Shown here: piece after piece, positions 1-10,943 of the stretch
How the letters are laid out: the number at the start of each line of letters is the position of its first letter
Numbering within the stretch: the stretch's first letter is position 1
NCBI GenBank assembly: GCA_001936135.1
Contig: CP012811.1
Location: 2,480,001 to 2,544,000, forward strand
DNA: 64,000 nucleotides
DNA from: Saccharomycopsis fibuligera x Saccharomycopsis cf. fibuligera
Lineage: Eukaryota; Ascomycota; Saccharomycetes; Ascoideales; Saccharomycopsidaceae
Reading direction: 5' to 3'
Notes under the pieces: generated by a model
What the model was told of the DNA's origin: nothing
Database searches by the model: none
The model's input: the letters and a program-made list of their open reading frames with translations, nothing else
Program-made: the position numbers and the translations under genes

Positions 1-14
1 GTGGGCAGAGAGCG

Positions 15-48
<34 letters not shown>

Positions 49-939
49 TAGCAGCCAGCAGCAGCAGCAGCAGCAGCGGCGGCCCAGTGGACACAACCTC
101 CTAGTAAAAAGAGCGCACGTGCGCAAATTTCACCAAGTCATGTGATGAAGCAAGCAACTGCGTGAGAAAGTGAGTGACAGTGGAATAGTAGCCCTAATGA
201 AGAGCACATGACTAACATGTTCCACAGAAGAAGAAATAGCCCTAGTATTCACTTCAAAGGATACCCTGCTCACCCTGAAAGTAACATCACATGATTATCT
301 CGTAAGTGTTTTTTTTTCTTTTTTCTCGATTTTCATTTTGAGGAATTTACGAAGATCACGGTGAAAATTAACGAGATTGATTGATTGATTGATTGATTGA
401 GTAGACAATCTTTCGGTTTACGCAATTTGATTCAACGGCCAAAAATAATTCTAAAAGCTTTTTCTTTTTATTTTCTTTTTTTTTTATTTTATTTCATTTT
501 ATTTTTTATTTGGCTTGGTAGTATGTGCAGTTGCACTGCTGACTGGGTAGACTCACACAGTAGTACACTTAGCACCAGTAGCTAGAGTGCACTACTGTGA
601 CAGCTGTGGCAGTACGACAGTGCCCGTTCTCAAGAGGCTTGCTTGGCTCCCGGGGAACGGCGCATTTGAAATATTTGTAGCTATGAATATGCGCAGGCGA
701 AAACGACGTAAAAATAAGTACAACATGGGATAAAAAAAAAAAAAAAAGTAAAAAAAAAAGTGTCAAGATAAAAAGAAAAAAAAATAAAAATAAAAAAAAA
801 AGTAAAAAACCAAACAGGGACCATGAAAACAGATTTTTGAGATTTAGTGAGATAGAGTAAAGTAAAGTAAAGCAAAGCAAAGCAACGGCATGTGAAAACA
901 TCAATTATTGTTATAATCATTCTCTCTTTGATAGCAATA
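1..939. other. Intergenic, no gene seen; microsatellites
   Basis: No convincing gene. It holds a GA run and a CAG run in the first 80 bases, a GATT repeat at 375-400 and long T and A runs (about 470-500 and 730-800). Open frames here are made of homopolymer codons (Phe/Leu/Lys) and have no recognisable protein. The right end is the 3' flank of PRS3. Confidence 0.7.
375..400. repeat. GATT tetranucleotide repeat
   Basis: About six and a half uninterrupted GATT units. A simple microsatellite, likely variable in length between strains. Confidence 0.9.
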
Positions 940-1902
940 CTACATTGGAGAGTGTCTAAACAAGTAAGAAACACTCTCACCGTTATGCAATCTTCTAATT
1001 GCCTCAGCTAACACCCCACTGATATCTATAGTATCCAACTTTGGACATATTTTCTTTTTATCCTCAAAAGGAACAGTGTTAGTACACACAACCTTGTGCA
1101 ACTTACTGTTATTGATATTCTTGATGGCATTCCCCGACAAAATCCCGTGGGTGACAATAGCGATCACCTGCTTAGCATTGTGCTGTAGCAAGATATCAGC
1201 AGCTTTGGCCAATGTGCCGCAAGTGTCGGCCATATCGTCCACAATAATACAAATCTTGTCGGTAACGTCACCAACAAGCAACATTCTACTGACTTCGTTA
1301 GCCACTGCTCTTTCCTTGTGGATCAATGCGAAATTCAAGTCCAATCTGTCTGCCAACGATGCTGCTCTCTTAGCACCACCAGCGTCCGGAGAGACTAATA
1401 TAGCGTTTCTATGGTCAATTTCTTCCTTAATGTATCGTAACACGCTTGGCTCAGCGTACAAATTGTCGGCTGGAACATCAAAGAACCCTTGGATTTGAGC
1501 CGCGTGCAAATCCATAGTGATGATATGGTTAACTCCAGCAGTGGTGAGCATGTCTGCAACTAACTTGGCAGAAATAGGGGCTCTACTCTTGTCTTTTCTG
1601 TCCTGTCTTGCGTAGGGAAAGTTTGGAATCACAGCGGTAATGGTTCTAGCAGAAGCGGTTTTGCAGGCGTTTATCATTATGAGCAATTCAATCAATCTGT
1701 CATTGACATCGCCGCATGAGATTTGAGAAATTATATACACGTCTTCGTCTCTGACGGACTCAGCAATGGAAAAGAGAACTTCACCGCTGGATTCTCTCTT
1801 GATGTCAACTTTGCAGAGGTCGAGGCCAAGTCTGGCAGAGACGGCATCAGCCAATCCTCTGTGTATGTCGCTGGAGATTAACTTGATTGAGTTGGTAGCC
1901 AT
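940..1902 (-). CDS. PRS3: Ribose-phosphate pyrophosphokinase subunit (PRS3-type)
   Basis: Makes PRPP from ribose-5-phosphate and ATP, the precursor for purine, pyrimidine, His and Trp synthesis; yeast enzymes work as hetero-oligomers in the cytosol. The 320-residue product has the usual length. It shows the flexible-loop motif [11 protein letters not shown] near residue 100, the MDLHA segment near 130 and the PRPP-binding motif DDMADTCGT near 218. The start MATNSIKL and the end NGESVSYLF match the family. The early segment [14 protein letters not shown] and the spacing near residue 40 resemble Prs3 more than Prs2/Prs4, so the paralogue call is good but not absolute. It is transcribed away from SPT7, with which it shares a 1.3 kb divergent promoter region. 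No intron or odd residue is seen. Confidence 0.93.
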   Translation of the reverse strand: MATNSIKLISSDIHRGLADAVSARLGLDLCKVDIKRESSGEVLFSIAESVRDEDVYIISQISCGDVNDRLIELLIMINACKTASARTITAVIPNFPYARQDRKDKSRAPISAKLVADMLTTAGVNHIITMDLHAAQIQGFFDVPADNLYAEPSVLRYIKEEIDHRNAILVSPDAGGAKRAASLADRLDLNFALIHKERAVANEVSRMLLVGDVTDKICIIVDDMADTCGTLAKAADILLQHNAKQVIAIVTHGILSGNAIKNINNSKLHKVVCTNTVPFEDKKKICPKLDTIDISGVLAEAIRRLHNGESVSYLFRHSPM

Positions 1903-3246
1903 TTTGTGCTGATATTGTTGTGGCTAATGTGACTATGGTTGTTGCAGATGGCGTGTTTTGTGTGTTTTGTGTGTGTGTGTGTGTGTATGTAAGGAGTTCA
2001 AAAATGTCGCAAGTATTATGAATTATTTGATTTGACTAATTCCTCGGAGCAATGGGCAACTTTCGCAGAACTTGCAGATTGAAAAAGTAATGAGATTGGA
2101 GTATCCGTGGCTCGGAGGTACTGTTTAAAGTAGTGAGAAGTATCCAAAGTGTTGAGTGGTGGATCAGAACAAAAAGCACAGGCGTCTTGGGCAGTGGAGA
2201 TGAGAGATGGGAGATGGAGCTCACTGGAAAGCTTTCAACCTTTAGTACCGCAGTGAGCAGCCGCGGTGTGAGTGGCTCATCCTAAAATTTTTTTATTTTT
2301 TATTTTTTATTTTTTATTTTTTTATTTTTTTTTTTTTAACTAGTGCACAGTCACTGGGAGAACGTGTGATTATGTAAGATAGAGTACCATGGATTATGTA
2401 ACGAGAGTATAACCCTGCTGGGAAATTGCGGTGTGGTCTGAGCATAGTAATACAGTATGTGGCATCACAGCGCATTATAATGCACAATTGCACTGCGGAG
2501 TGCTTTCCCCGGCGGTCTCAGTCGGAGTCTTTTGCTAGCTGCTGTAGCGGTTTATCGCCAGTACTGCCGTGCCCGGTGCGGTGCACACAGCGTTCGCCGG
2601 CGGGGGCCCAGCTCACTGGCGAGATCAAACAATCATCAATGGCTAGTAAAAGCCAGTATCAGAGACAGACTGTAGTCTAGCTATTACACAAGCTATCGCT
2701 GGCTCAGCAGCACTTTCTGTTGATACTGCTCGCCGAGAAAGAGGAAGCGAAGCGGACAGCTCTCCCGGAGCTGCTGGAGCTGCTGCTGAGGAAACATCCT
2801 CCGAGGAACACGGCCACCGCTCGTGGACACACTTCTAATAAACGGAGAACACGCCTGCCATTGAGTTTCAGTTATCATTAGCATTATCATTATCATTGTC
2901 ATTATTGCTATTGTTATTGTTATTCTTAGTATCATCGTTTCCACTGATCTTGTGGAGAGAAATCCGCCCGTCGTGATGGTATATTGTAGTATTACCCTCC
3001 CGGTGTCACAGGCACTTTTGGCGCTTCAAGATCTTTATCCGATGGAAAAGGGAAATGTTTATTATTATTATTATTACTATTAGTATTATTGACATCTGAC
3101 TGACGCCTGAAACTTACGTACCTGACCAAAAACACGGTGCAACCCACTGCTTGTGAAGCATCAGCCATCACTGGAGCTATCTCCATCTTCATCTTCGTCT
3201 TCATCTTCAGCAGCACATACACCAATTCTCCTCTACAATATCCACA
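1903..3246. other. Divergent promoter region PRS3/SPT7
   Basis: No gene supported. Contains a TG run near 1968-1987, a T-rich tract at 2287-2338 close to the PRS3 side, a GC-richer patch around 2500-2620 that stands out from the AT-rich surroundings, and an ATT/ATC-rich stretch at 2870-2930 and 3060-3080. Short open frames in the GC patch resemble nothing known. Confidence 0.6.
2287..2338. repeat. T-rich tract upstream of PRS3
   Basis: Almost pure T interrupted by single A residues. Such poly(dA:dT) tracts commonly exclude nucleosomes in yeast promoters; that role here is inference. Confidence 0.7.
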
Positions 3247-6200
3247 ATGAACAAGCTAAAACTCTTCCAGGAAAACGATGTTGAGAGTCTATATCACATG
3301 GCTAAACACTTGTACTGCAAGACCAGTTTCTTCCGTACGTACCTAACCGTGCCGCAGCTAAGCATATTAAACAAGATATTTGGCTCGAATTTAAGCAAGA
3401 ACCAGAGTAAGCTTATCTGGCAGTACTTGTTGAATGGCAAGTTGTTGATTCATCATACACACGATAAAAATCACCACCACCACCACCACAATGATAATAA
3501 CAATAGCGAAGATGGCATTGACAATGCCAGTTTCATGATCTCGAAATCAATGTGCTTGAGAATAAGATCTCTACTTTGGGGTAAAGCAGCATCCTACTAT
3601 TACCATTTAAGCGACAATAATGACAAGGAAAATGAGATTTTTGAGATTTTAGAAGGCGAGGATAGCGATTTTGAAGATGCCCCAATGAATCCAGAAGGGG
3701 AAAGCCAATCACAGTCACAGTCACACTTACAGCAGACAAAACAGCAGCCGCAGTTGCAGCAGCAAAAATCACTGAGAGCAGATGATGAAGATGACGATTA
3801 TGATGAAGATGATGAAGAAGAAAAAGAAGAAGAGCAGAAAGAACAGAAGGAAAATGACAAGGCCAATCAAGATAGCAGCAGTGACAATAATGACACACAA
3901 AGCAGCTCAGAAGATTTCAAATTCCATGATGACTACTTGGTCTTAGATATACAGTTAGCCGACCTGCCAGACGACGAAAATAATCTCAATGGAACCCCCT
4001 CAATAAACAACCACAGTACCGATTCCAGAGCAAGCACCACTGAACCAAATGACATTAACAAACAGTCTCAAAATGGCAAACCAGCCACTTTAACCACCAC
4101 CAAAATGTCCACTAGCTTAAACAGCAGCGACACTATAGTAACTACGCAAGAGCTACAAGTCATAAAAAGCTTAAACAACGTGTATCACAATTTCGAAAAC
4201 GATAGAGAAACACTACTCAAAAGACAAAAACTAGAAGCGAATGATAAAATAGTCAACGAGGAGCCAAAAACCGCGCTGGGAATAGCAACTAGTAGCAGCG
4301 CCCTTAATGAACACCCCCATCAACAGCAAAGTCTATCGCAGCAACTAAGCATGAATATCGGAAGTGCTAGCTTATCGTTAAAGTACTTGTTGAAGTTGAT
4401 TGACAACAATAAGGAAAAAGTCCCCAACTTGACCAGCAGAGAACTCCGCAACTTGATCCACGATGTGAAAAAGTCAAAATCCAAATGGAGCTCCGAGGAC
4501 AGAATTGGCCAAGAAGAATTATACGAAGCTTGCGAAAAAGTAGTCATTGAACTACGAAGTTACACTCAGCATTCGACGCCATTCTTGACTAGAGTCTCCA
4601 AAAGAGAAGCGCCAAATTACTATCAAATCATCAAGAAGCCCATGGACTTGAACACCGTGATGCGAAAGTTGAAGAATTTGGAATACAAATCAAAACAGGG
4701 CTTCATTGATGACTTGATGCTTATTTGGAGCAACTGTTTCACCTACAATACTGACCCAAACCATCAGTTACGCAAAGACGCCATTGCCATGCGCAAAAAG
4801 ACCCTCAGCTTTGTGCCGTTGATCCCCGATATTGTGGTACGAACAAAGGCAGAGATTGAAAAAGAAGAAAAAGAAATCGAGCTGAAGGAGAAAAAAGATC
4901 AAAACTTGAGAAGCGGCGGGCAAGTATCGCTGAAGAAAGGGTTGAAGAGAACTAGTAACGGCGCGGTGGTGAGCCATGGCGTGGCCGATAGCACTGCATC
5001 TCCTCAGCCGTCAGCTATGGGCACGCCAACGCCTAGTGTGAGCAGTGCAATTGCCGGTGGTGCTGGGGTGCTGGGCGGCAAGGGTATTGGTGGTATCAAT
5101 AATAACGATGGTGGCAGTAATTTGGGGACCAACAACGGCAACACACCAGAGCCACTGGGAGGCAATGCTGCTGGAGGCGGGAGCGGCGGCGGCGGCGGCG
5201 ATGACGAAGCCGATGAATCGCAAGCTGACTTGTATGATCAAAACGATCCAGATGATGACAATTACAATGTTGATGACAATGACGAGATAAATGGAGGCGA
5301 AGGAGAGAACGACAATGACAACGAAATTGAGGAAAACAACGATTTGGAGATCCAAGTTTGGAAAAATTACACATCGAAATTAAGAGGAGATTTCCTACTT
5401 CGCAGATCTGGTCTTTTTATCAAGGATGAGAATAATGAGTTGAAGCTCAATGACGAAGCAGAAGCGGTGCTCAGGGATCCCGTGAAAATGGCCGAGTTTA
5501 TGAAAGTTGTCCAAGGAACAGAGTTTAATAATGACGATGCTAATGTGAAGGACGGCGATAGCGACGGTGACGGTGATGGAAATGGAAATGGAAATGGAGA
5601 CGGATTGAGCAATCGGGAGTATGTGAACGGCAAGCCAGCTAGCGGAAATAATAATGGTGCTGATAATGACGGAAAAAATAAGCAGCAAAGGAAGCAGAGT
5701 GGGCTTGAAAACGCTGCTGATCTCGAAGGTGGCGACGGTAATGATAATGATGAAAATGGCATAAATGATGACTTGTACTTGACAGAATACGACGTCATCA
5801 ATGGAATTCCGTTAATCAAGTACAAGGGGCAAGACGAAGAGCATTTGTCGAAAGAAGAAAACAAAATCTTGGAAAAACTAAAGTTTCAGAGAAAACTCCA
5901 TGGCGATAAGGCCCTTGAAGATACTAGCAATAATAACAATAGCAAAGATTCGCAATTCGTGTCGCCAAAGAATGGATTGAATAAAGTGATTCTTGATAAC
6001 ATTTCGCAAATGCAAGACATTAGAAAAATATGTTTCAAGATTTCGTTGATTAGACAAATGCAACAAAACCAATTCATCCACCACACTCAGCTCAAGCCAC
6101 CAGTTTTTGAAAAACTACGAGATTTCGACCTCGATCCCCTAGAAAAAAAATCCGAAGATGTTGTGTTTGACCACAAGTTCAACGGGCCCTTCATTTACAG

Positions 6201-7176
6201 CATTTTTAGAAAAAACATCAGCAAGATTCTCATGAATACCGGATTCGAAGCTGCTGACCCGCTAGCGGTTGACGCAGTGGCGCAGATTGCTGAGACTTTC
6301 TTGGGAAACTTGATCAAGACTATAAAGATGCACTTGGAAACGAATTCGCATAACCGGATGACCAGCAAGTCCAACATATTGTTGTTGTCGTTAGTGGAAA
6401 ACGGCATCCCCAAGCCCGATGACTTGTTTATATACGTGAAGGAAGGGATCATTAAGCAAAATGCAAAATTGAAAGAGCTAAGACACAAGTTGGCGAATTT
6501 TTTGAAAGAGTTGCTCAGACCATCATTGATGACTTTTCAAAGCGAAAAGGAGCTAATTAATGAACGAAACTTTAGCGATGACTCGGAACAGTTCCTAACG
6601 GGGGATTTCTCCAATGAGTTAGGCGAAGATTTCTTTGGATTCAAAGAGTTGGGCTTAGACAAAGAATTCCAGTTATTGTCAAGCAGTATTCCTTTGCATT
6701 TGTTGAACTCCAGGCTAAACTCGTCATTTTTTAATGCACAGAGTGCAAGCGCGGCCAATCAAAACTTGATTGAGGAGTTTGACAAAAACATTAAGCACGA
6801 ACGACTCAAGAAGCAAGATATTGCTAGCCAGATCAGGCTCCTAGAACCATTCTTGAACAAGGTGTTTGAGAAGTCAAAATCAATTTTTTTGAAGAATTTT
6901 AAGAATAACAATACCGCAAATAAAGAGTTGCCGTTGACTAACAAGGAGGAAGAGATGGTGATTTTGGAAGACGAGGACTTGCCTCAGAAGCAAAGAAACA
7001 TTAGACCTAGATTGCCTCCAAATGGGAAGATTGCGGCGGTTAAGAAGAGAAGCGTGGCTAACAGTTTTTTTCTAAGTGAGGAAGACGAAGAATCAGAAGA
7101 AGGAAGTGAGACAAAGGTTAAGGAGAAGGATAACAAGAGTGGTACGGCAACAACGGTAGTTAAAGAGAAAAAATAG
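3247..7176 (+). CDS. SPT7: SAGA subunit Spt7 (bromodomain and histone-fold scaffold)
   Basis: Structural subunit of the SAGA histone acetyltransferase coactivator in the nucleus. The 1309-residue product opens with a conserved segment (MNKLKLFQENDVESLYHMAKHLY), then a His run near residue 76-82 and long acidic Asp/Glu/Gln stretches. The bromodomain lies at about 424-530 and contains HSTPFLTRVSKREAPNYY and the acetyl-lysine-pocket region NCFTYNTDP, very close to yeast Spt7. A Gly/Asn-rich acidic linker follows at about 590-720. A histone-fold region lies at about 979-1098 (GPFIYSIFRKNISKILMNTGF); in Spt7 this fold pairs with Taf10. The C-terminus is Lys/Glu-rich. In-frame CTG codons fall mainly in the low-complexity parts. 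No intron. The start is the first ATG with a preceding CACA context. Confidence 0.95.
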   Translation: MNKLKLFQENDVESLYHMAKHLYCKTSFFRTYLTVPQLSILNKIFGSNLSKNQSKLIWQYLLNGKLLIHHTHDKNHHHHHHNDNNNSEDGIDNASFMISKSMCLRIRSLLWGKAASYYYHLSDNNDKENEIFEILEGEDSDFEDAPMNPEGESQSQSQSHLQQTKQQPQLQQQKSLRADDEDDDYDEDDEEEKEEEQKEQKENDKANQDSSSDNNDTQSSSEDFKFHDDYLVLDIQLADLPDDENNLNGTPSINNHSTDSRASTTEPNDINKQSQNGKPATLTTTKMSTSLNSSDTIVTTQELQVIKSLNNVYHNFENDRETLLKRQKLEANDKIVNEEPKTALGIATSSSALNEHPHQQQSLSQQLSMNIGSASLSLKYLLKLIDNNKEKVPNLTSRELRNLIHDVKKSKSKWSSEDRIGQEELYEACEKVVIELRSYTQHSTPFLTRVSKREAPNYYQIIKKPMDLNTVMRKLKNLEYKSKQGFIDDLMLIWSNCFTYNTDPNHQLRKDAIAMRKKTLSFVPLIPDIVVRTKAEIEKEEKEIELKEKKDQNLRSGGQVSLKKGLKRTSNGAVVSHGVADSTASPQPSAMGTPTPSVSSAIAGGAGVLGGKGIGGINNNDGGSNLGTNNGNTPEPLGGNAAGGGSGGGGGDDEADESQADLYDQNDPDDDNYNVDDNDEINGGEGENDNDNEIEENNDLEIQVWKNYTSKLRGDFLLRRSGLFIKDENNELKLNDEAEAVLRDPVKMAEFMKVVQGTEFNNDDANVKDGDSDGDGDGNGNGNGDGLSNREYVNGKPASGNNNGADNDGKNKQQRKQSGLENAADLEGGDGNDNDENGINDDLYLTEYDVINGIPLIKYKGQDEEHLSKEENKILEKLKFQRKLHGDKALEDTSNNNNSKDSQFVSPKNGLNKVILDNISQMQDIRKICFKISLIRQMQQNQFIHHTQLKPPVFEKLRDFDLDPLEKKSEDVVFDHKFNGPFIYSIFRKNISKILMNTGFEAADPLAVDAVAQIAETFLGNLIKTIKMHLETNSHNRMTSKSNILLLSLVENGIPKPDDLFIYVKEGIIKQNAKLKELRHKLANFLKELLRPSLMTFQSEKELINERNFSDDSEQFLTGDFSNELGEDFFGFKELGLDKEFQLLSSSIPLHLLNSRLNSSFFNAQSASAANQNLIEEFDKNIKHERLKKQDIASQIRLLEPFLNKVFEKSKSIFLKNFKNNNTANKELPLTNKEEEMVILEDEDLPQKQRNIRPRLPPNGKIAAVKKRSVANSFFLSEEDEESEEGSETKVKEKDNKSGTATTVVKEKK

Positions 7177-7834
7177 GGAAGTGTACTATAGAGCTATGAA
7201 TAATTTTAAATGATTTTACAGACTATTGTTTTTTTTTTTATTATTTTTTTTCTTCTTTTATTGTAAGTCTTCCCACTCACCATATGAGATCTTCCTCCCT
7301 CTCTCTTCTTTACAGACTTGCACCTGAATGGATTAACGACTATGCAACGTGCTTACAGAAGACAGAACAAGATAAAATTTTGAAAAACATTTCTAAAAGG
7401 GAATGCTGTAATAAAAAATAAGCTAGAAAAAGGAAAAAGAAAAATAAATAAACAAATAAAAGCTTTAAATATAGTTCTAGAAAGCTAGTAAAATAACAGA
7501 AACGTAAAAACTCCACTCCAACTAGCTAACCAGCTTACCAACCAACTAACTAATTAACAGACAGACAGATAGACACCTTTGTTGAACAGATAATAGTAGA
7601 ATAAACCAAATAGTTTTTTTTAAAAAAAATGAATATGAATTGATAAACGAATGAAGCAGCGATTGACGTTTATAACCAACAGGTGAAACGTGAAGACATA
7701 CAGCAACACTCCCTTTTGTCCTACCTCCAAAAAGAAAAAAAGAAAAAGAAAAACTGTAAATTTTTAAACCTCAAAATATTTTTTTATTTTTTCTTATGTT
7801 TTAAGTAGTATTTTTAATGTTTAAATCCCTAAAT
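7177..7834. other. Convergent 3' flanks of SPT7 and YHM2
   Basis: AT-rich, with T and A runs (7231-7260, 7730-7800) suited to 3'-end formation on both strands. No gene seen. Confidence 0.6.
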
Positions 7835-9136
7835 CTATGCCAACTTGGCCTTCTTTCTAGCGGCGATTTTCTCCTTTGCTGAGTCACCAATAGCCACCAT
7901 AAAAATAGTTTGCCAGACACTTAACCCAATTCTTGGAGTGACCCCTCTATAAAGTCCCTTGAACCCATTATTAGCATAGATATACTTCAAGGTTTTCCAA
8001 ACGGTCAAATTCTTTGGTCTCTTAGGGTCTTCCACTTTACTTTGCATTTCCACTCTAATCACCTCAATAGGTTGGTTCCAAGCAGACAAACTACCACCGA
8101 TAAACGAGCCTAAGATTCTTTCCCCAACGGATAATTTTTGTCCTTCTTCTTTGCCAACAACTTTTCGGATACCGTTTTCTGCCAATCTTGCCAATCCGTA
8201 TCTTGAACCCCAGTTGGTGCACTGTCTGATAGCGACGGCATTAACCCCTTTGTTGACGCCCCTTATGCCTTCTTTTTTAAAGAGGTTTTTGAAGACGGTA
8301 AAGGTAGATTCAACCGGAGCTCCGACAGCGGCTTGTTTGGATCTTGTGATTTCCACGGTTTTCATGGTGGTACAGAAACCCATAGTTGCGTATGCTAAAC
8401 AAAAATAAGGTGGTTGGTTAGTATTATTGTGTGCAATTAGTGTGTGATATCTCTTGTTTGTTGAATAGTGGATGATGGTGAACAATGAGTGAAATTCGTA
8501 CCATGAGGTGGCCACTAACCAGCCATTGAGCACCTCCAACTAAATCACCAAATCTCACTTGAAATAAAGAATTTAAAGACTTAATAATAAAAAAAACAAA
8601 AACAAAAACAAAATAAAACGCTGGGCAATACATACCTTGAGCTACACCCCCGGTCATACCGGCAGCAATACCAGCAGCGAAATTACCAAGACCAAATCTT
8701 CTAAAATGATATTCTGCTTCAGAAGCAACAAACACCAAAACAGCACCTTTAGTGGAAGCTTCAATCCAAGCCCAAGGAATTAAACCTTGGTAAAAGCCAA
8801 GGAAACCACCTCTGGACCACACATGTTTGGCAGCTTTGGCAATGCCAAAGGATCTGTTTGCGGACATGGTGGTCTTGGTGACTTCCAATGGTTGACCCAA
8901 GGAAGTGACTCTAAAAAGTAGATTGTTAGTAGATGAATAATCTATAGCATTAAGAAATGGAAGACACATGCAATTGAGAGTTGTTAAGTTGTTTTCGTGT
9001 AAACAAATCTCGGGTGATGGGGAAGTCTGGAGATAAGAAGAACAGCCAGTACTTACTCGACAATGTTCAAACCAGCACCTAACAAAAGGTTCTCGAAGTT
9101 AATTGGCTTCTTTTTTAGGTCTTGAGGTTGCGACAT
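7835..9136 (-). CDS. YHM2: Mitochondrial citrate/2-oxoglutarate carrier Yhm2, three exons
   Basis: Mitochondrial inner-membrane carrier that exchanges citrate for 2-oxoglutarate and supports cytosolic NADPH supply. The gene is split: exon 1 9136-9057 ([20 protein letters not shown]), exon 2 8910-8636, exon 3 8394-7835. Joining them gives 304 residues in one frame; the first junction restores [14 protein letters not shown], matching yeast NLSEVTTLGQPLEV, and the second restores GGVAQAYATMGF. Both introns have canonical ends (GTAAGT, GTATGT) and TACTAAC branch points. The PxE/D carrier signatures appear as [11 protein letters not shown] and [12 protein letters not shown]. Family length is about 310. 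The product is close to yeast Yhm2 along its whole length ([39 protein letters not shown]). Neighbours suggest no co-regulation. Confidence 0.95.
8395..8635 (-). other. YHM2 intron 2
   Basis: Begins GTATGT at 8635 and ends GTTTAG at 8395, with TACTAAC at about 8415-8421. Removal restores AYATMGF. An open stretch inside the intron is not part of the conserved carrier sequence. Confidence 0.93.
8911..9056 (-). other. YHM2 intron 1
   Basis: Begins GTAAGT at 9056, ends TTTTTAG at 8911, with a TACTAAC branch point about 20 bases before the 3' site. Removal restores the GAA codon of EVTSLGQ. Confidence 0.93.
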
Positions 9137-10306
9137 GATGGATTATTAATATTGTAAAAAGTGAAATATGGGGAGCTGTGGGTGAAATTGGCAACAAGAA
9201 GCCTGGGAAAGAAGTATTTTAGACAGGATCAAATAACTGTCTCCCAGCCAAAAACAGAAGCATAACGGAGGGATCTGGAAAGTATTTATAAATGTAGGCT
9301 GCGGTGCTCCGCAGTCGCAGTTCTCGCCCATAATACCCTGCTCCAGTGGTACAGTTACGCGACAGTTGAGGTAGTTAAGAGCTTTTATATCAGCTGATTA
9401 TTCTATATAAATGGGAATATGAGAATGAGTCAGCCTCTGCGCAGCGAGTATTTAACAAGCGGCTGGAGCATCTGTTGTAGATTTGTTTATATAAGTACAA
9501 TATAGCCAAAGATCCTCGGTATAGTGATATGGATTAAGGGTGTGCCTTACTGTGGAAATTGATCTGATGTCACTGATTGATTATCGGTATATGACAATAG
9601 GACAGCCTATCCTAAACTGTCTCTCGGGATGCACGAATGTAGGATCAATGCTTTCTAAAATGAATTGGAATTATGAAATAAGCATCATATATCTACAGTA
9701 CACAGCCAACTAAAGCTTTGCTCTCCACTCAATCTTCGACTTTGATACTGCGAGCCGCGATTTGTGACACCGGCAACCAGCCAGTACTAGAGTATAGTAT
9801 ACCACCAGCAACCACGATAGCCGTCTCTGGAGCCGTTGGTGTCGCTGCCGCCCCACACGCTATGCTTTAGACCGATGGGCTCCATAAACACTGACAAAGT
9901 TCTGCAGTATTCAGAGAAGCTGCTGCTAGTAGGAAATAGCCTCCGGGGCAGCTTGCGTCTATTCTCCAAAAACACAACAAGTGTCGCCTAAATTGTCTTG
10001 AATGCGTTTCCTCTTCACTATAGTGAGATTGTTAATGAGACTAGCAATTGCTAATAATTAAATGGCGGAGCATCCCGGGATCCGCGCACCGACAATAAGT
10101 CTGGTAGCGCTTATAGTAAGTATGAGGTTTCCCTTACAAGTCCATCACGTGCTAAGGATATGAACAAACTGCACCGCAAAATTAAAGCGCTGCCAACTAC
10201 AACAATATTGCCTCCCAGAGCCACCAGACAGCTCCTCGAGTATCTGTTCCTAGGATACCGCATAGTATAAAACCTAATTACTTTTTTACTTCCAATCTAT
10301 ATCGCT
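9137..10306. other. Divergent promoter region YHM2/ESS1
   Basis: No gene supported. On the minus strand a TATA-like TTTATAAATA lies at about 9284-9293, roughly 150 bases before the YHM2 start. The rest is mixed sequence with only short unconvincing open frames. Confidence 0.55.
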
Positions 10307-10943
10307 ATGGTAAGTGGAGTACAAGTAGAATCTGTTTATTTGTTGTTGTTTTTTATTATTTTTTTTCGTCCAGCGTACCGTTTGCCACGCTGTCTTGAGT
10401 GACAGAGTTGATGTCAGTAGTACTAACACGCATGTTCTCGCACAGGTTTCGTCTGGTTTGCCGGAAGGCTGGGAAGTCCGTAAGTCAAGATCCCACAACC
10501 GTCACTACTACTTTAATCCATCCACCAAAGAGTCCATCTGGGAACCTCCAGCTGGCACCGACACCGCTCAATTAAAAGCGTACTACGCTGCTCAGCAAGA
10601 GCAACCATCCAAAGTAAGAGCAGCCCATTTGCTAGTGAAACACAATCAATCAAGAAACCCTCGTTCATGGAAAAGTGACAACATCACCATCTCTAAAGAA
10701 GAAGCTATCCAGATTGCTCAAGGATATGAAAAAAGAATAAAAAGTGGCGAAACTACGTTGCAGGAGTTGGCTCAAACTGAGTCCGACTGCTCCTCTCATA
10801 AAAGAGGCGGCGATTTGGGATTCTTCACCAAGGGCCAAATGCAACCTGCTTTTGAAAAATCCGCTTTCGGTTTGAAAGTTGGTGAAATAAGCGGGATTGT
10901 TGAGTCGGATAGTGGTATACATTTGATTCAAAGACTTGGTTAA
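10307..10943 (+). CDS. ESS1: Peptidyl-prolyl isomerase Ess1/Pin1, intron after start codon
   Basis: Parvulin-type isomerase that acts on phospho-Ser-Pro bonds, chiefly in the RNA polymerase II C-terminal domain. Exon 1 is only the ATG at 10307-10309; an intron (10310-10445, GTAAGT, TACTAAC, CACAG) follows, and exon 2 begins GTTTCGTCTGG. The spliced product is 166 residues (MVSSGLPEGWEVRKSRSHN), near the 170 of yeast Ess1. The WW domain occupies about 6-36 with both tryptophans. The isomerase domain starts near 55 and shows the catalytic histidine region HLLVKH, the phosphate-binding SRNPRSW, the catalytic cysteine in SDCSS, and RGGDLGFF. The open frame also runs upstream to an ATG at 10395, but that segment contains the branch point and 3' splice site. 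CTK1, also in this window, phosphorylates the same polymerase domain. Confidence 0.95.
10310..10445 (+). other. ESS1 intron, directly after ATG
   Basis: 5' site GTAAGT at 10310, TACTAAC near 10421-10427, 3' site CACAG at 10441-10445. The first exon supplies only the initiator methionine. Confidence 0.88.

Noticed and set aside
1-80. GA and CAG repeats as telomeric or mobile-element sequence
   Set aside because: They are simple microsatellites with no terminal repeats or transposon proteins nearby.
569-980. Minus-strand open frames overlapping the PRS3 3' end
   Set aside because: They consist of Phe/Leu codons from A and T runs and have no family resemblance; they overlap a certain gene.
3533-6944. 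Antisense open frames inside SPT7
   Set aside because: They mirror acidic and Gly/Asn repeats of SPT7, have biased composition and no recognisable domain.
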